NCBI GenBank assembly: GCA_964509545.1
Contig: CAZDXQ010000036.1
Location: 1 to 39,704 of the forward strand
Length of the DNA stretch: 39,704 nt
DNA from: JADJWR01 sp964509545
GTDB lineage: Bacteria; Pseudomonadota; Gammaproteobacteria; Burkholderiales; Burkholderiaceae_F
Reading direction: 5' to 3'
The number at the start of each line of letters is the position of its first letter. Positions within the stretch are counted from its first letter, which is position 1. The notes below the pieces were generated by a model that was not told where the DNA came from, searched no databases, and saw only the letters and a list, made by a program, of their open reading frames with translations. Shown here in pieces: positions 1-8,744 of this stretch. A program made the position numbers and the translations under genes.

Positions 1-91
1 TGTGCAGCTCGCGGCACTATCGATCCTGCTGAAGGGGTTTTGAGATAGGTTCTAGCCTCCCGCGGTTCGTATCACGCATCCATTCCGCTTC

Positions 92-2854
92 ATGAGTGAC
101 AACGTCTTTCGGCCCGCACGGCGCTTCTTCCGCCTTCTTAATGCATTCTTCCTGGGCGCAGCCTTGCTCGGCGGCTGCGCGATCCTCGATGCCGACCGGA
201 CTTCGGCGACGACGTCCGCGAACCCGAAGGCGCCCGCGGCAGGTGCGCCGGTGAACGCGGCGGCATCGAAACCGCCTGTGCCAGCGCCAGCGACGGCGGC
301 CGGGCAGCCGCGGCCCTTTGCCGAGGTCATCAAGGACGCGCGGCGGTCGGAGGGGTTCTTCACCGTCTGGCAGAAGGACGAGAAAGTCTGGATCGAGATT
401 GTCCCGGCGCAGCTCGACAAGCCTTTCCACCTGAGCACCGTGCTGACGAAGGGGCTGGCGCAACTGCCGTTCGTGCCGGGACTGCTCGCCGATTACAACG
501 TCGCCAGTTTCCGCCGCATCGGCAACCACGTGCAGTTGCTGGCGCTGAACACCGGCTTTCGGGCAGCGGACGGATCGCCGCTGCAGCATGCGGTAGGCGC
601 TGTCTCGGGCAGTTTGCTCGGTTCGGTGGCGGTGGCTTCGGCCGACCATCCGGAGCGGAAATCCTTCCTCATCGACGCCAACGCGCTGCTGCTTGGCGAC
701 ATGGCGGGCCTGGCCACGCTGGTCGAAACGGCGTTCCGCCTGCCCTACGCGGTCGATCGCGCCAACAGTTCGATCGAGCGCGTGCGGGTTGGCAGCGACT
801 ACGCCGCCGTTGCCGTCAACCTGCACTACGCGGTGCCGAAGCTGCCGGCACCGCCGGCGACGCCGCCGGCACCGGGGACGGCGCGGCCGACGCCGCCGCG
901 GGCCATTCCCGATCCGCGCAGCTTCTTCCTCGGCATCCAGTACCGCTTCACGCCCTTGCCGGAAACGCCGATGCCGGTTCGGCTGGCCGACGAACGCGTT
1001 GGCTACTTCGTCACCGAGTATCGCGATCTGAGCGCCGACTACTCGAAGGACACGCGGGTGCAGGTGATCGATCGCTGGCGACTGGAAAAGAAGGATCCGG
1101 CGGCGCAGGTGTCAGAGCCGAAGGCGCCGATCGTCGCCTACCTCGACCGCAACATTCCGCTGGACCTGCGGCCGGCCGTGCAGGCCGGCGTGCTGGAGTG
1201 GAACAAAGCCTTCGAGCAGGCCGGCTTTCGCAACGCGATCGTGGTGCGGCAGCAGCCGGACGACGCGGACTGGGACGTGCTCGAAGGCCGCCATCTGGCC
1301 GTCAAGTGGTTCGTCGATTCATCCTCCGCAGGCGCGGCCGCGATCGGACCGCGCCAGGTCGATCCGCGTACCGGCGAGATCCTTTACAGCGCGGCGCTGA
1401 TTCCCGAGCTCTGGGCGCGGTTTGCCGGGAACCGTTTCGGCGAGGTGCTGCCTGCCCGCGTGCAGGGCTTTGCGGCGCATGCAGGGCATCGGCACGGTCC
1501 GGACGAGACCTGCACCTTCGCCTTTGATGCGCTCGAACAGGCGTCGTTTGCGTTCGAGCTGCTGGCCAGCCGCGGGCAATTGGTGCGCGACAGCGCCGCG
1601 GCCAGACGTTTCGTCGATGCGGCGATCAAGAAGGTGGTGATGCATGAGGTCGGGCACGCGCTGGGCCTGCGCCATAACTTCAAGGCATCGGCCGCAGTCA
1701 GTGCCGCGCAGTTGCAGGATGCCGCCTTCACCGAGGCCAACGGCCTGTCGGCGTCGATCATGGACTACGTTCCCGAGAACATCCCGGCGGAGGCCGACAA
1801 GCAGGTCGGCGCCGTGCAGATGGGCACGATCGGCGAGTACGACCGCTGGGCGATCGAATACGGTTACCGGCCGTTCGCGCCGCAGGAGGAAGCACAGTCG
1901 CTGCGGCAACTGGCGGCACGCTCGGCGACGGACCCGAGGCTTGCCTACGCGACCGACGAGGACGCAGCGGGCGACGGCTTCATCACGGGACTGGCGCTGG
2001 GCATCGACCCGCTGGCCAACCGCTTCGACCTCGGCTCGGACCCCCTGGCGCACTTCGAGCGGCAGTTCAGGCTCGCCCGTGAGCTATGGCAGCGCACGCA
2101 GGCGCGACGGCTCGATGCGGACGAGGACTTCCGCGTCTACCGCCGCAACCTCGAACGCGGCCTGGCGCAGGTCCGGTTCGCCGCGCCCGGCATCGCCAAG
2201 TATCTGGGCGGCGTGTATGTCAACCGCGATCGGGCCGGCTCCGGCCGGCCGCTGCTCGAGCCGGTGGACAGCGCCAAGCAGCGCCAGGCCCTGCGCCTGC
2301 TCACACGCGAGGTGCTGGCCAGCGACAGTTTTCGCTTCGATCCGCAGTTCATGCGGCGCCTGGGCATCGACCAGTTCGCGCGCTTCGACGGCGGCACGGT
2401 GCGCAGCGCCGATTTCAGCCTGGCCGACGCGGTGGCGCGGATCCAGCGCGGTACGCTCGACCAGCTGATGTCCGAGGCGCTGGCGCAGCGGCTCGCCGAC
2501 GCCGAGCCGAAGGTCGGCGATCCGCGCAGCCTGCTCACCTACGCCGAGGTGCAGGCGACCTTGACCGATGCGGTGTGGAGCGAACTGCGCACCGGGCGCG
2601 ACATCGACAGCCTGCGCCGCACGTTGCAGCGCGAGCATCTGCGCCGGCTTGCCGCGGCACTGCTGCGGCCGACGCCGGCGGCCGCAACCGATGTGCGGCC
2701 CGCGCACCGTGCCGAGGCATTGCGCCTGCAGACGCAGCTTGAGCGCGCGGCCGGCAATCGCCGGCTGAATGCCGCGAGTCGAACCCACCTTGCCGAAAGC
2801 CTGGCCACGTTGCGCGACGCCTTGGCCGCACCGCTGTCAAGGCAGGGAGCCTAG
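92..2854 (+). CDS. Lipoprotein zinc-dependent metalloprotease (DUF5117/DUF4953-like)
   Basis: A 920-residue exported protein. The N-terminus is basic and then hydrophobic, ending in a lipobox LLGGC with Cys29 as the likely lipidated residue, so it should be anchored in the envelope. An Ala/Pro-rich linker follows (about residues 35-75). The zinc-binding motif HEVGHALGLRH lies at residues 518-528, with His518, Glu519, His522 and His528 as metal ligands and catalytic base, and a downstream SIMDY Met-turn, as in metzincin-type proteases. The large size and layout match the zinc-dependent metalloproteases annotated DUF5117/DUF4953. The start lacks a clear Shine-Dalgarno, but the signal sequence begins within about ten residues of it. 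The substrate is unknown. It is convergent with the DUF4384-like gene, 48 bp away. Family and catalytic class are secure; physiological role is not. Confidence 0.9.
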   Translation: MSDNVFRPARRFFRLLNAFFLGAALLGGCAILDADRTSATTSANPKAPAAGAPVNAAASKPPVPAPATAAGQPRPFAEVIKDARRSEGFFTVWQKDEKVWIEIVPAQLDKPFHLSTVLTKGLAQLPFVPGLLADYNVASFRRIGNHVQLLALNTGFRAADGSPLQHAVGAVSGSLLGSVAVASADHPERKSFLIDANALLLGDMAGLATLVETAFRLPYAVDRANSSIERVRVGSDYAAVAVNLHYAVPKLPAPPATPPAPGTARPTPPRAIPDPRSFFLGIQYRFTPLPETPMPVRLADERVGYFVTEYRDLSADYSKDTRVQVIDRWRLEKKDPAAQVSEPKAPIVAYLDRNIPLDLRPAVQAGVLEWNKAFEQAGFRNAIVVRQQPDDADWDVLEGRHLAVKWFVDSSSAGAAAIGPRQVDPRTGEILYSAALIPELWARFAGNRFGEVLPARVQGFAAHAGHRHGPDETCTFAFDALEQASFAFELLASRGQLVRDSAAARRFVDAAIKKVVMHEVGHALGLRHNFKASAAVSAAQLQDAAFTEANGLSASIMDYVPENIPAEADKQVGAVQMGTIGEYDRWAIEYGYRPFAPQEEAQSLRQLAARSATDPRLAYATDEDAAGDGFITGLALGIDPLANRFDLGSDPLAHFERQFRLARELWQRTQARRLDADEDFRVYRRNLERGLAQVRFAAPGIAKYLGGVYVNRDRAGSGRPLLEPVDSAKQRQALRLLTREVLASDSFRFDPQFMRRLGIDQFARFDGGTVRSADFSLADAVARIQRGTLDQLMSEALAQRLADAEPKVGDPRSLLTYAEVQATLTDAVWSELRTGRDIDSLRRTLQREHLRRLAAALLRPTPAAATDVRPAHRAEALRLQTQLERAAGNRRLNAASRTHLAESLATLRDALAAPLSRQGA

Positions 2855-2902
2855 AACCGTCTCAAGATCGCCGGCGGCCGTCGACGATTTCCAGATGTCT
2901 GA

Positions 2903-3796
2903 CTATCGGTGACGTAGTGCGACTCGCACTTCCCGAGGGGCGACTGCGCCGGACTTGATCTCTTCCTTCGACAGCGGGTCGAGCGCGAAAGCGGTCAAGC
3001 CGTCCATGGGTGCCTTGCGGATCGAGCGGATCTTCGCCTTTTGCCCGCGGGTTTTCGAGTCGCTGCACTCGCCCAGTCTGACTGCCGGATCGGCGGCCAC
3101 GGTGGGCGACTCCACCTTGACGATTTTGCGCGTTGCCGCCGCCATGGCGGCCGAACTGCACGGCGCAAGCACCATGCGCAGCGTCTCGTTGCCCTTCTCG
3201 CCGACGAACTGGTACGGCCCCAGTGTTGCGAGCTGGCCGGCAGCGACCTGCAGCGAGTCGATCTGCGATTCCCGGCGCTGCGGATCGACGTTGAACACGT
3301 TGATGCGGCCGGGAAGCGTTGGCCGATAGAAGATCTGGAATCGGTCGCCGGTCTTGAAGGCGTGGCGGGACGGATCGACGGCCCGCGTCGCGCCGTCGGC
3401 GCCGATCAGGTGCAGTTCGAAGGCTAGCCCCGCGTGCGGCCGCTCGGTTTCCGCCGGAGCGCCGGAGTCTGCGGCTGCGGGTTGTTGCGTCGCGGTGCTG
3501 TCCGCTGCCGGCGCGCGGCCGAACCATCGGGTGATCGATCCACTCAGCGTCTCCGACAGGGCGGTGCCGATTCCATTGCCGACCCCCTGCGCGATCAATG
3601 CCGCTACGGTCGCGGCGAAGATGCCGCGCGTGCTCTGTCTTGCTCCGCTGTCCATGGCCTGGACATAAGGCTCCGTCCAGCCCGGAGCGGCCGCATTGTC
3701 GGCCGCCTGTGCGTTGACATTGCCGGCCAGCGCAACGGCGCAACACAGGGCGATCCGGACAGTCTTTCGATGAACTGCAAGCGGGGATTGGCGCAT
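2903..3796 (-). CDS. Exported DUF4384-like protein
   Basis: A 297-residue protein with a Sec-type signal peptide ending near NVNAQA. The middle contains a glycine-rich amphipathic stretch (IAQGVGNGIGTALSETLSGS). From about residue 120 a beta-rich domain follows, with the pattern HAFKTGDRFQIFYRP and then GRINVFNVDP, which is the signature of DUF4384, a domain often found with bacterial caspase-like proteins. I chose the ATG at 3796, which has GGGAG upstream at suitable spacing; a GTG at 3814 would add six residues. It lies 75 bp downstream of the caspase-fold gene on the same strand, so the two are probably co-transcribed and act together in the periplasm. Domain assignment comes from sequence pattern only. 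Confidence 0.75.
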   Translation of the reverse strand: MRQSPLAVHRKTVRIALCCAVALAGNVNAQAADNAAAPGWTEPYVQAMDSGARQSTRGIFAATVAALIAQGVGNGIGTALSETLSGSITRWFGRAPAADSTATQQPAAADSGAPAETERPHAGLAFELHLIGADGATRAVDPSRHAFKTGDRFQIFYRPTLPGRINVFNVDPQRRESQIDSLQVAAGQLATLGPYQFVGEKGNETLRMVLAPCSSAAMAAATRKIVKVESPTVAADPAVRLGECSDSKTRGQKAKIRSIRKAPMDGLTAFALDPLSKEEIKSGAVAPREVRVALRHR

Positions 3797-3871
3797 GGCG
3801 GGGCTCCCAGGCACAAGGTCAATGCGCCTGAGTGGCCCGATTGCGGATTTCGTTTCAACACCCCGCCCGCA

Positions 3872-5437
3872 TCAGTTCGACACCGCCTGCTTGGCCGAAA
3901 CCAGAACGCGCGCCAGGCCGCGCTGGCGGATCTCGCGCCTGACCGGGAAATTGATGCCGGGTACGACCCAGCGGGTCAGCTTGATCGACTGGCCCACGAA
4001 AAAGCCCTCGCCGACGATCTTGAAGGCGGAAAAAAGGCCGGCGGGAACCTTGACCATTTCCCGGCCGATGATGCGGAACTGGTAGTCGCCCGTGCCCAAA
4101 ACATCGCCGGTCTGCTCGAAGCGACTGGCCCATTTGTAGCCGACCTGCAACTGCGCGGGATTGACCTGCAGCGGCGGCGAGAACTGGCGCCTTTGCCCTT
4201 CCTTTCTCACCCCGCCCATCAGGTCGAGCACGGTCCCATCGGCGAACTCGACCACGTTCTCAGCGGCCGACACTCGCTTGACGACGGCCTTGTAGGTGGA
4301 CTGCCGCACGCCGCTGTACAGGTCGAGATCGTGGAACTCGTACTCATCGCCCGGCGTCCAGATCGGGCGGAAAGCGTACGTTCCGGCCGAGTTCGGATTG
4401 CCGGATCCTTTGAAGCGCGCCGGGACCGGCCGGTTGGGTCCGAGAAGCAATGCCGGCCCCGCAGATAGCCGGGGCGGATCAACGGTCGCCAGCATCTGGC
4501 GCAGCCGAACCTGAGCGACTTCGGCGAATTTGCCATTCGGAAAGCGCCGCAGGTGGCTGATCCAGTCGTTGACGTCCGACGATGCCTTGATCCGGTTCCA
4601 GTTTGCCAGTTCTTCCCGTACCTGCCGCTCCAGATCGGCCTCCGACAGCCGCTGCGCCGGAAAGAGGTAAACGTCGCCTTCCAGCGATGTGGACTCCCAC
4701 GGCACCTGCATGCCATTGGATGCCAGCCGCACGTTCAGCCGCACGCGTTTCAACGCGTCCTCGATCCGTACTCCCTTGACGGCCAGCTCGCGCAGCAGGT
4801 GCTCGGTGTACAGACCGTTGGGCGAACCCTCCACTTCGATGGCCACGCGTCCGGGCGCCGTTGCATATGCGAGCAGCGTGCCGGGCGGAGCGTCATACTG
4901 GCTCATGCCCTTCAGTGGCGGCCTGAATCGCGGGCCGAACGGATCGTCGCGGCAGGCATCGAGAAAGATCAGCGCGGTCTTGCCCTTCACCCGGCCCAGC
5001 CGGCGCAGCAGAAGCTCGAGATCGATGCACTGTCTGCGAATGTCGCCGGCGGACTCCACATCTCCGTCCACCGGAAGCAGGTAGTTGCGCCAATCGAGCT
5101 GCGCCGCGTGACCGGCGTAGTAGAACAGCGACGTGCCGACGTCGCGACCCGCCGCCGACTTGCCCAGGGTGTCGATGGCGGCAGCCATCTGCGCCCGCGT
5201 CGCATTCAGTCGCAGATCGACGGTGAAGCCCGCCTGCTTCAGTAGTGTCGCCATCGCGCGGGCGTCATTGACCGCGTTGCTCAGCGGGTTCTGCCGATAC
5301 CGGTCATTGCCGATCACCAGCGCCGTTCGCCCTGCCGGCGCGCTGGGAACGATGTTGGCGAACGTCGCCAGCGGCGCGCCGGCCAGTGCGGCCGTCGAAA
5401 CCAGTGTTCGGTGCAGCAGGCGCCGCCGCGACAGCAT
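3872..5437 (-). CDS. Exported caspase-fold (peptidase C14) protein with beta-rich C-terminal extension
   Basis: 521 residues from the ATG at 5437, which has a strong GGGAGG ribosome site; an upstream in-frame ATG at 5473 has none. The N-terminus SRRRLLHR followed by a hydrophobic run looks like a twin-arginine-type export signal. The caspase domain spans about residues 36-265: TALVIGND at the first strand, the catalytic His in YYAGH (His110) and the catalytic Cys in FLDACRDDPF (Cys162). A helical linker follows (about 270-330), then about 190 residues of beta-rich sequence with no family I recognise. It should be a periplasmic or surface cysteine peptidase with Arg/Lys or Asp P1 preference unknown. 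It shares a strand and probably a transcript with the downstream DUF4384-like gene. It is a different subtype from the shorter caspase at 8741. Confidence 0.88.
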   Translation of the reverse strand: MLSRRRLLHRTLVSTAALAGAPLATFANIVPSAPAGRTALVIGNDRYRQNPLSNAVNDARAMATLLKQAGFTVDLRLNATRAQMAAAIDTLGKSAAGRDVGTSLFYYAGHAAQLDWRNYLLPVDGDVESAGDIRRQCIDLELLLRRLGRVKGKTALIFLDACRDDPFGPRFRPPLKGMSQYDAPPGTLLAYATAPGRVAIEVEGSPNGLYTEHLLRELAVKGVRIEDALKRVRLNVRLASNGMQVPWESTSLEGDVYLFPAQRLSEADLERQVREELANWNRIKASSDVNDWISHLRRFPNGKFAEVAQVRLRQMLATVDPPRLSAGPALLLGPNRPVPARFKGSGNPNSAGTYAFRPIWTPGDEYEFHDLDLYSGVRQSTYKAVVKRVSAAENVVEFADGTVLDLMGGVRKEGQRRQFSPPLQVNPAQLQVGYKWASRFEQTGDVLGTGDYQFRIIGREMVKVPAGLFSAFKIVGEGFFVGQSIKLTRWVVPGINFPVRREIRQRGLARVLVSAKQAVSN

Positions 5438-5468
5438 GTCGGCCCTCCCTTGCGCGTGCTCGGCGGCG

Positions 5469-5498
5469 ATCATCGTCGTCGGGAAGTTATTGCGTCAA
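5469..5498 (-). promoter_or_regulatory. Possible sigma70 promoter of the caspase/DUF4384 pair
   Basis: On the minus strand TTGACG (5498-5493) is followed after 18 bp by GATGAT (5474-5469), a weak -10. It would start transcription about 25 bp upstream of the chosen start at 5437 and would place the ATG at 5473 inside the -10, which agrees with 5437 being the true start. Sequence match only. Confidence 0.3.
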
Positions 5499-5575
5499 GG
5501 TGGGTCTTTGCCGCGGCGATCAGCGCCTCGCTCGCCAGGACCGGGCTGTTCGATCGCATCAGCGGCTGCGAAACC

Positions 5576-5605
5576 GGAAGGGCGCTGCCCAGGCAGCGCC
5601 CTTCC
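5576..5605 (-). terminator. Strong hairpin terminator after the NPQPLP-repeat gene
   Basis: A perfect 14-bp inverted repeat (5576-5589 with 5592-5605, GGAAGGGCGCTGCC) with a 2-base centre lies 14 bp past the stop codon of the minus-strand gene at 5620. The minus strand continues GGTTT, a short T tract. It fits an intrinsic terminator that insulates this gene from the caspase gene downstream. Confidence 0.7.
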
Positions 5606-5619
5606 TCGGACGGGAAGGA

Positions 5620-7221
5620 TCAACGCAACACGCTGACCGAACCGAAATTGGTCGGTATCGGCGTGCGCGGTGGCAGCGGCTGCGGATTGAGCGCGGAATC
5701 GCCGAGCGCGCGGATCGCAGCGGCGCCGGCGCTGCCGCGACTCGCCGGGCTGATACTGCTGACACTGCCCAGCACCGGCGCGATGGCGGACGTTGGCGCG
5801 CTTAGCGGCAGAGGTTGCGGATTAAGCGCGGCGTTGCCAAGCGCCCGGATCGCCGCAGCGCCGGCGCTGCCGCCTTTGTGCAGCACCGTCGGCCCCTCCA
5901 TGATGACTGGATCGATGCGTTTGGCCGGCTCGCCGCGAATCGCATCGGCGACTCGATTGCCCCAGAACCTGGTGACGAGCACGTAGTTGCGATTCGTGTC
6001 GACCGGCCGTGGATTGACGCGCAGACCATCCCAGCCGCTCGGCTCGAGTTTGACCGAGGCGCTCAGCATCTGACTGCCCACGGCCGCCATGCGCTCGCCG
6101 GCGTGCGCGGCCTGCACGTAGTTCGTCATTCCCAGCGCTAGGCCGCGCAGCGAGTAGGAGCAGGTCCCGTCGCCGTTCGACCGCACATCGGCCGGCGAGC
6201 CCACCGATACGCGCTTGGCCGGACCCAGCGCCAGCGTGTCGGGGTTGACGATCGGGGCGGGCTCCACCTGATACGACGCGGTCACCCGAAAGCCCGCGCA
6301 ATCGACCGGCCGGCCGGGTTCGCCGATGCGTGTCCGCGCACCGGCCACCGCCCCGCGCATCTCGCCGGTTGTCCTGATCAGCGGCAGGCTTCGAGGCTGC
6401 ATGGCGATGGCGATCCTCGTGTTGCTCGTCCAGGTGGCGACGCGGACGTACTGCGAAAAACCGGCGACGCGCGCGTTCACCGGTTGCAGCGCCTGTTGCG
6501 CTCGGGCGGTGAAGTTGCCGCGCACGGCGTTGATCCGCGATTCGACCATCTGCTCGAAGTTCGGCCCGCCGAAGAACGGAATCACGCGGCTCGCCACCCA
6601 TTCGCCGATCTTGCCGGTGATGTTGACCCCGCGCGCGTCGGCCCGTTTCAGATTGAACTGCACGTTGTGCACGGTCAGGAACGGCCGCGGCGCATCGCCG
6701 ATCTCGACGTCGATTTCCGCCTCGGCGTCGAGCGACACCGCGAAGCGCGGATCGACGCCGCTGCCCAGGCCAAGGCCGCCGACCAAGGGCAGCGACACGC
6801 CGAGCTGTTTCAGGTTCGGCGTCGTTGCCGTGGCCGCAAGGCTGCTGCCGGAGACCGTGCCGATGAGCTTCACGCGGCTGTTCGACAGCGGCACGAGGCG
6901 CAGCTGCGGCATGCTGACGTTGCACGAGACGTTGTACAGGCTGACGCCACGGGTGACGAGATCGGGCGTCCTGACGATGGCGGTGATCTGTTCGCACAAC
7001 GGCTGCGCGAACGCGGGGCGCCAGGCCTGCTCGATCGGCCCGCTGACGAACCGTGGATCATTGATCGGAACGACGATCGGCTGGCGGTTGTCGTTCCATG
7101 GTTCCCAGCCCTGCAGAATGACCTTGACGCCCACGTCGGCATGACTGGCGCCGGCACCTAGCGCGACCGCCGCCGCGATCGCGCCCTGCGCAACACGACG
7201 TGAAAAGCCGAACCTGCTCAT
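5620..7221 (-). CDS. Exported protein of unknown function with C-terminal NPQPLP repeats
   Basis: 533 residues, starting at an ATG with AAGGAG upstream. A Sec signal peptide ends at GASHA (about residue 28). The body (about 29-290) is beta-rich with alternating hydrophobic residues and an amphipathic helix near ESRINAVRGNF; this vaguely recalls lipid-binding beta proteins, but I do not recognise a family. A second segment (about 290-430) holds Cys residues in DCAGF and GTCSYSL that could pair. The C-terminus has two 45-residue tandem units, each with GSAGAAAIRALG followed by ALNPQPLP. It is divergent from the ECF sigma operon, sharing a 261 bp upstream region, and is closed by its own terminator. 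It could be a target of that sigma factor; this is inference from position. Confidence 0.75.
   Translation of the reverse strand: MSRFGFSRRVAQGAIAAAVALGAGASHADVGVKVILQGWEPWNDNRQPIVVPINDPRFVSGPIEQAWRPAFAQPLCEQITAIVRTPDLVTRGVSLYNVSCNVSMPQLRLVPLSNSRVKLIGTVSGSSLAATATTPNLKQLGVSLPLVGGLGLGSGVDPRFAVSLDAEAEIDVEIGDAPRPFLTVHNVQFNLKRADARGVNITGKIGEWVASRVIPFFGGPNFEQMVESRINAVRGNFTARAQQALQPVNARVAGFSQYVRVATWTSNTRIAIAMQPRSLPLIRTTGEMRGAVAGARTRIGEPGRPVDCAGFRVTASYQVEPAPIVNPDTLALGPAKRVSVGSPADVRSNGDGTCSYSLRGLALGMTNYVQAAHAGERMAAVGSQMLSASVKLEPSGWDGLRVNPRPVDTNRNYVLVTRFWGNRVADAIRGEPAKRIDPVIMEGPTVLHKGGSAGAAAIRALGNAALNPQPLPLSAPTSAIAPVLGSVSSISPASRGSAGAAAIRALGDSALNPQPLPPRTPIPTNFGSVSVLR
5672..5871 (-). repeat. Tandem 135-bp repeat encoding the NPQPLP units
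   Basis: Two closely similar 65-bp cores (5672-5736 and 5807-5871) lie exactly 135 bp (45 codons) apart inside the gene at 5620-7221. Each encodes GSAGAAAIRALG-x2-ALNPQPLP. The linker between them is less alike (APTSAIAPVLGSVSSIS against RTPIPTNFGSVSVLR), though GSVS recurs in both. The protein therefore ends in about two copies of one unit. Confidence 0.85.
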
Positions 7222-7482
7222 GTTGAGACTCCTTTGCCAAGAGGTTGTCGCAAGCGGTTGCCTGCGTGCCCCCTGAGTGACCGGTCGGCCGGAAACGATT
7301 CAACGCCGCGCCGAGCCGCTGCGGGTCGCGCAGCCGACCTTCGGTGGCGACTAGGGCCGGCAAGCGCAAACCTGGGCAGCGGCGCCATCGGCCGAAATCG
7401 GTCGCAGACGTAAACTCACGCCGCGCCGGTCGACCGGATTGAATGCAACCGCGCGCTTTGGCCACTCAATGGGGAGTCCGGG
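7222..7482. other. Divergent upstream region between the NPQPLP gene and the sigma operon
   Basis: This 261 bp must hold both promoters. A GGAAAC at 7291-7296 on the plus strand resembles an ECF-type -35, but I see no convincing matching -10. A GGGGAG ribosome site at 7471-7476 serves the sigma gene. No small gene was seen. Confidence 0.4.
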
Positions 7483-8070
7483 ATGCAAAAGCCCGAGCCG
7501 GCGGTGATCGAAGCCCTGCTGCAACGAATCGCCGAGCGCGACCAGGCCGCGTTCCGCATGCTTTATGACATGTTCGCCCGCCGCGTCTACGCGTTCCTCG
7601 TGCACCGATTCCAGCAGGAGTCGCTTGCCGAAGAAGTGGTCTCCGACACCCTGCTGCATGTGTGGAAGTCGCCCGGGAGCTTTCGCGGTGAGTCGGCCTT
7701 TTCGACCTGGCTGCTGGGCGTCGCCCGCTTCAAGATGCTGGAGCGGCTGCGGCAGCGGCCCGACCCCGAAGAGGACATCGATGACGTCGACCAGAACATG
7801 CTGGTCGACGAGACCGGCCCGGAAGACATCGCCGCAGTGCGCCAGCGCGCCGAGGGCGTGCGCGAATGCCTCGATCTGCTGCCGGCCGAGCAGCGCGAGT
7901 GCATTCACCTCGCGTACTACGAGGGCTGGTCGCTGGAGGAAATCGGCTCACACATGAATCTGAAGAAGGAAACCGTCGGCACGCGACTGTTTTATGCGCG
8001 CAAGAAGATCCAGGCCTGCCTTGCGGCCCTGCTGGCAAGGGAGCGCGGCGCGCGGGAGGAACAGACATGA
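7483..8070 (+). CDS. ECF-type RNA polymerase sigma factor
   Basis: 195 residues. Sigma region 2 covers about residues 22-90, with the core-binding pattern AAFRMLYDMFARRVYAFL, the DNA-melting segment SFRGESAFSTWLLGVARFK, and an acidic linker (EEDIDDVDQ) after it. Region 4 is a helix-turn-helix at about residues 127-180 (LPAEQRECIHLAYYEGWSLEE, then KETVGTRLFYARKKI). This is the standard two-domain ECF size and layout. It redirects RNA polymerase to its own promoter set. It overlaps the next gene by ATGA (8067-8070), so sigma and anti-sigma are translationally coupled. The trigger is unknown. Targets probably include its own operon and perhaps the divergent NPQPLP gene. Confidence 0.93.
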   Translation: MQKPEPAVIEALLQRIAERDQAAFRMLYDMFARRVYAFLVHRFQQESLAEEVVSDTLLHVWKSPGSFRGESAFSTWLLGVARFKMLERLRQRPDPEEDIDDVDQNMLVDETGPEDIAAVRQRAEGVRECLDLLPAEQRECIHLAYYEGWSLEEIGSHMNLKKETVGTRLFYARKKIQACLAALLARERGAREEQT

Positions 8071-8744
8071 ACACGCAGTTCGAAGAACTGTCGCGCAAGG
8101 CGGCCACAGGAACGCTGACGGCTTCCGAACGCGAGCGGATCGAGGCGTATCTGCGCGAGCGCCCGGGCAGGCAGTTCGATGTCGAGTGGGACAAGGCATT
8201 CAGCGACCAGATGGCGAAGAAAGTCGAAGCGATGCCGGCGCTGCCCGGCTGGGAGCGAACGGCGCGCGCGCTGCAGGCGGAGCAGACGGCCGCCCAGGCC
8301 GTCGCCAGGTCGCCACGGAAGCACGATGAGGCGTCTGCGCCCACCGCGCGCGTTCTCGATCGGCTGTCGGACTGGCTGGCATCGACGCTGGGGTTCGCGG
8401 TCAACGCGCAGGCGGTCGCCGCCGCATTGCTCGTGGTTCAGGCCGGCGTGATCGGCGTTCTGGCGTGGCAGCTGACACCCGGCGACGACGACGGTGCGAT
8501 CCGCGCCGGCGCGCACGATCCGACGCCGCGTGGCCCGCTGCTGCGCGTGTCTTTCCGTCCCGACCTGCGTGAAGCCGAGTTGCGCGGCGCACTGGCTGCG
8601 GTGGGCGGCGAGATCGTCGGCGGTCCGGGGCAGATCGGTGTCTATCTGGTGCGCATACGAGAAGGCGACCTGTCGGCCGCCGCGCAGAAGCTGAGCGCGA
8701 CCGGCACGACCGAACTGGTCGAAGTCGTCCAGCCAGGGAAATGA
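8067..8744 (+). CDS. Membrane anti-sigma factor with periplasmic propeptide-like domain
   Basis: 225 residues, starting inside the sigma stop codon (ATGA). The N-terminal 100 residues are charged and helical and should bind the sigma factor in the cytoplasm; no HxxxCxxC zinc motif is present. One transmembrane helix spans about residues 113-135. The C-terminal 70 residues (about 157-225) read strand-helix-strand-helix-strand: LLRVSFRP, then REAELRGALAAVGGEIV, then GVYLVRI and a final TELVEVVQP. That order resembles the subtilase propeptide/inhibitor I9 or fervidolysin prodomain fold. It overlaps the downstream caspase gene by ATGA (8741-8744). The anti-sigma call rests on gene position and topology; the propeptide-like fold is inference from pattern. 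Confidence 0.82.
   Translation: MNTQFEELSRKAATGTLTASERERIEAYLRERPGRQFDVEWDKAFSDQMAKKVEAMPALPGWERTARALQAEQTAAQAVARSPRKHDEASAPTARVLDRLSDWLASTLGFAVNAQAVAAALLVVQAGVIGVLAWQLTPGDDDGAIRAGAHDPTPRGPLLRVSFRPDLREAELRGALAAVGGEIVGGPGQIGVYLVRIREGDLSAAAQKLSATGTTELVEVVQPGK

Noticed and set aside
7286..7330. ECF promoter upstream of the sigma gene
   Set aside because: A GGAAAC is present at 7291, but no convincing -10 follows at the right distance, so it is noted only in the intergenic entry.
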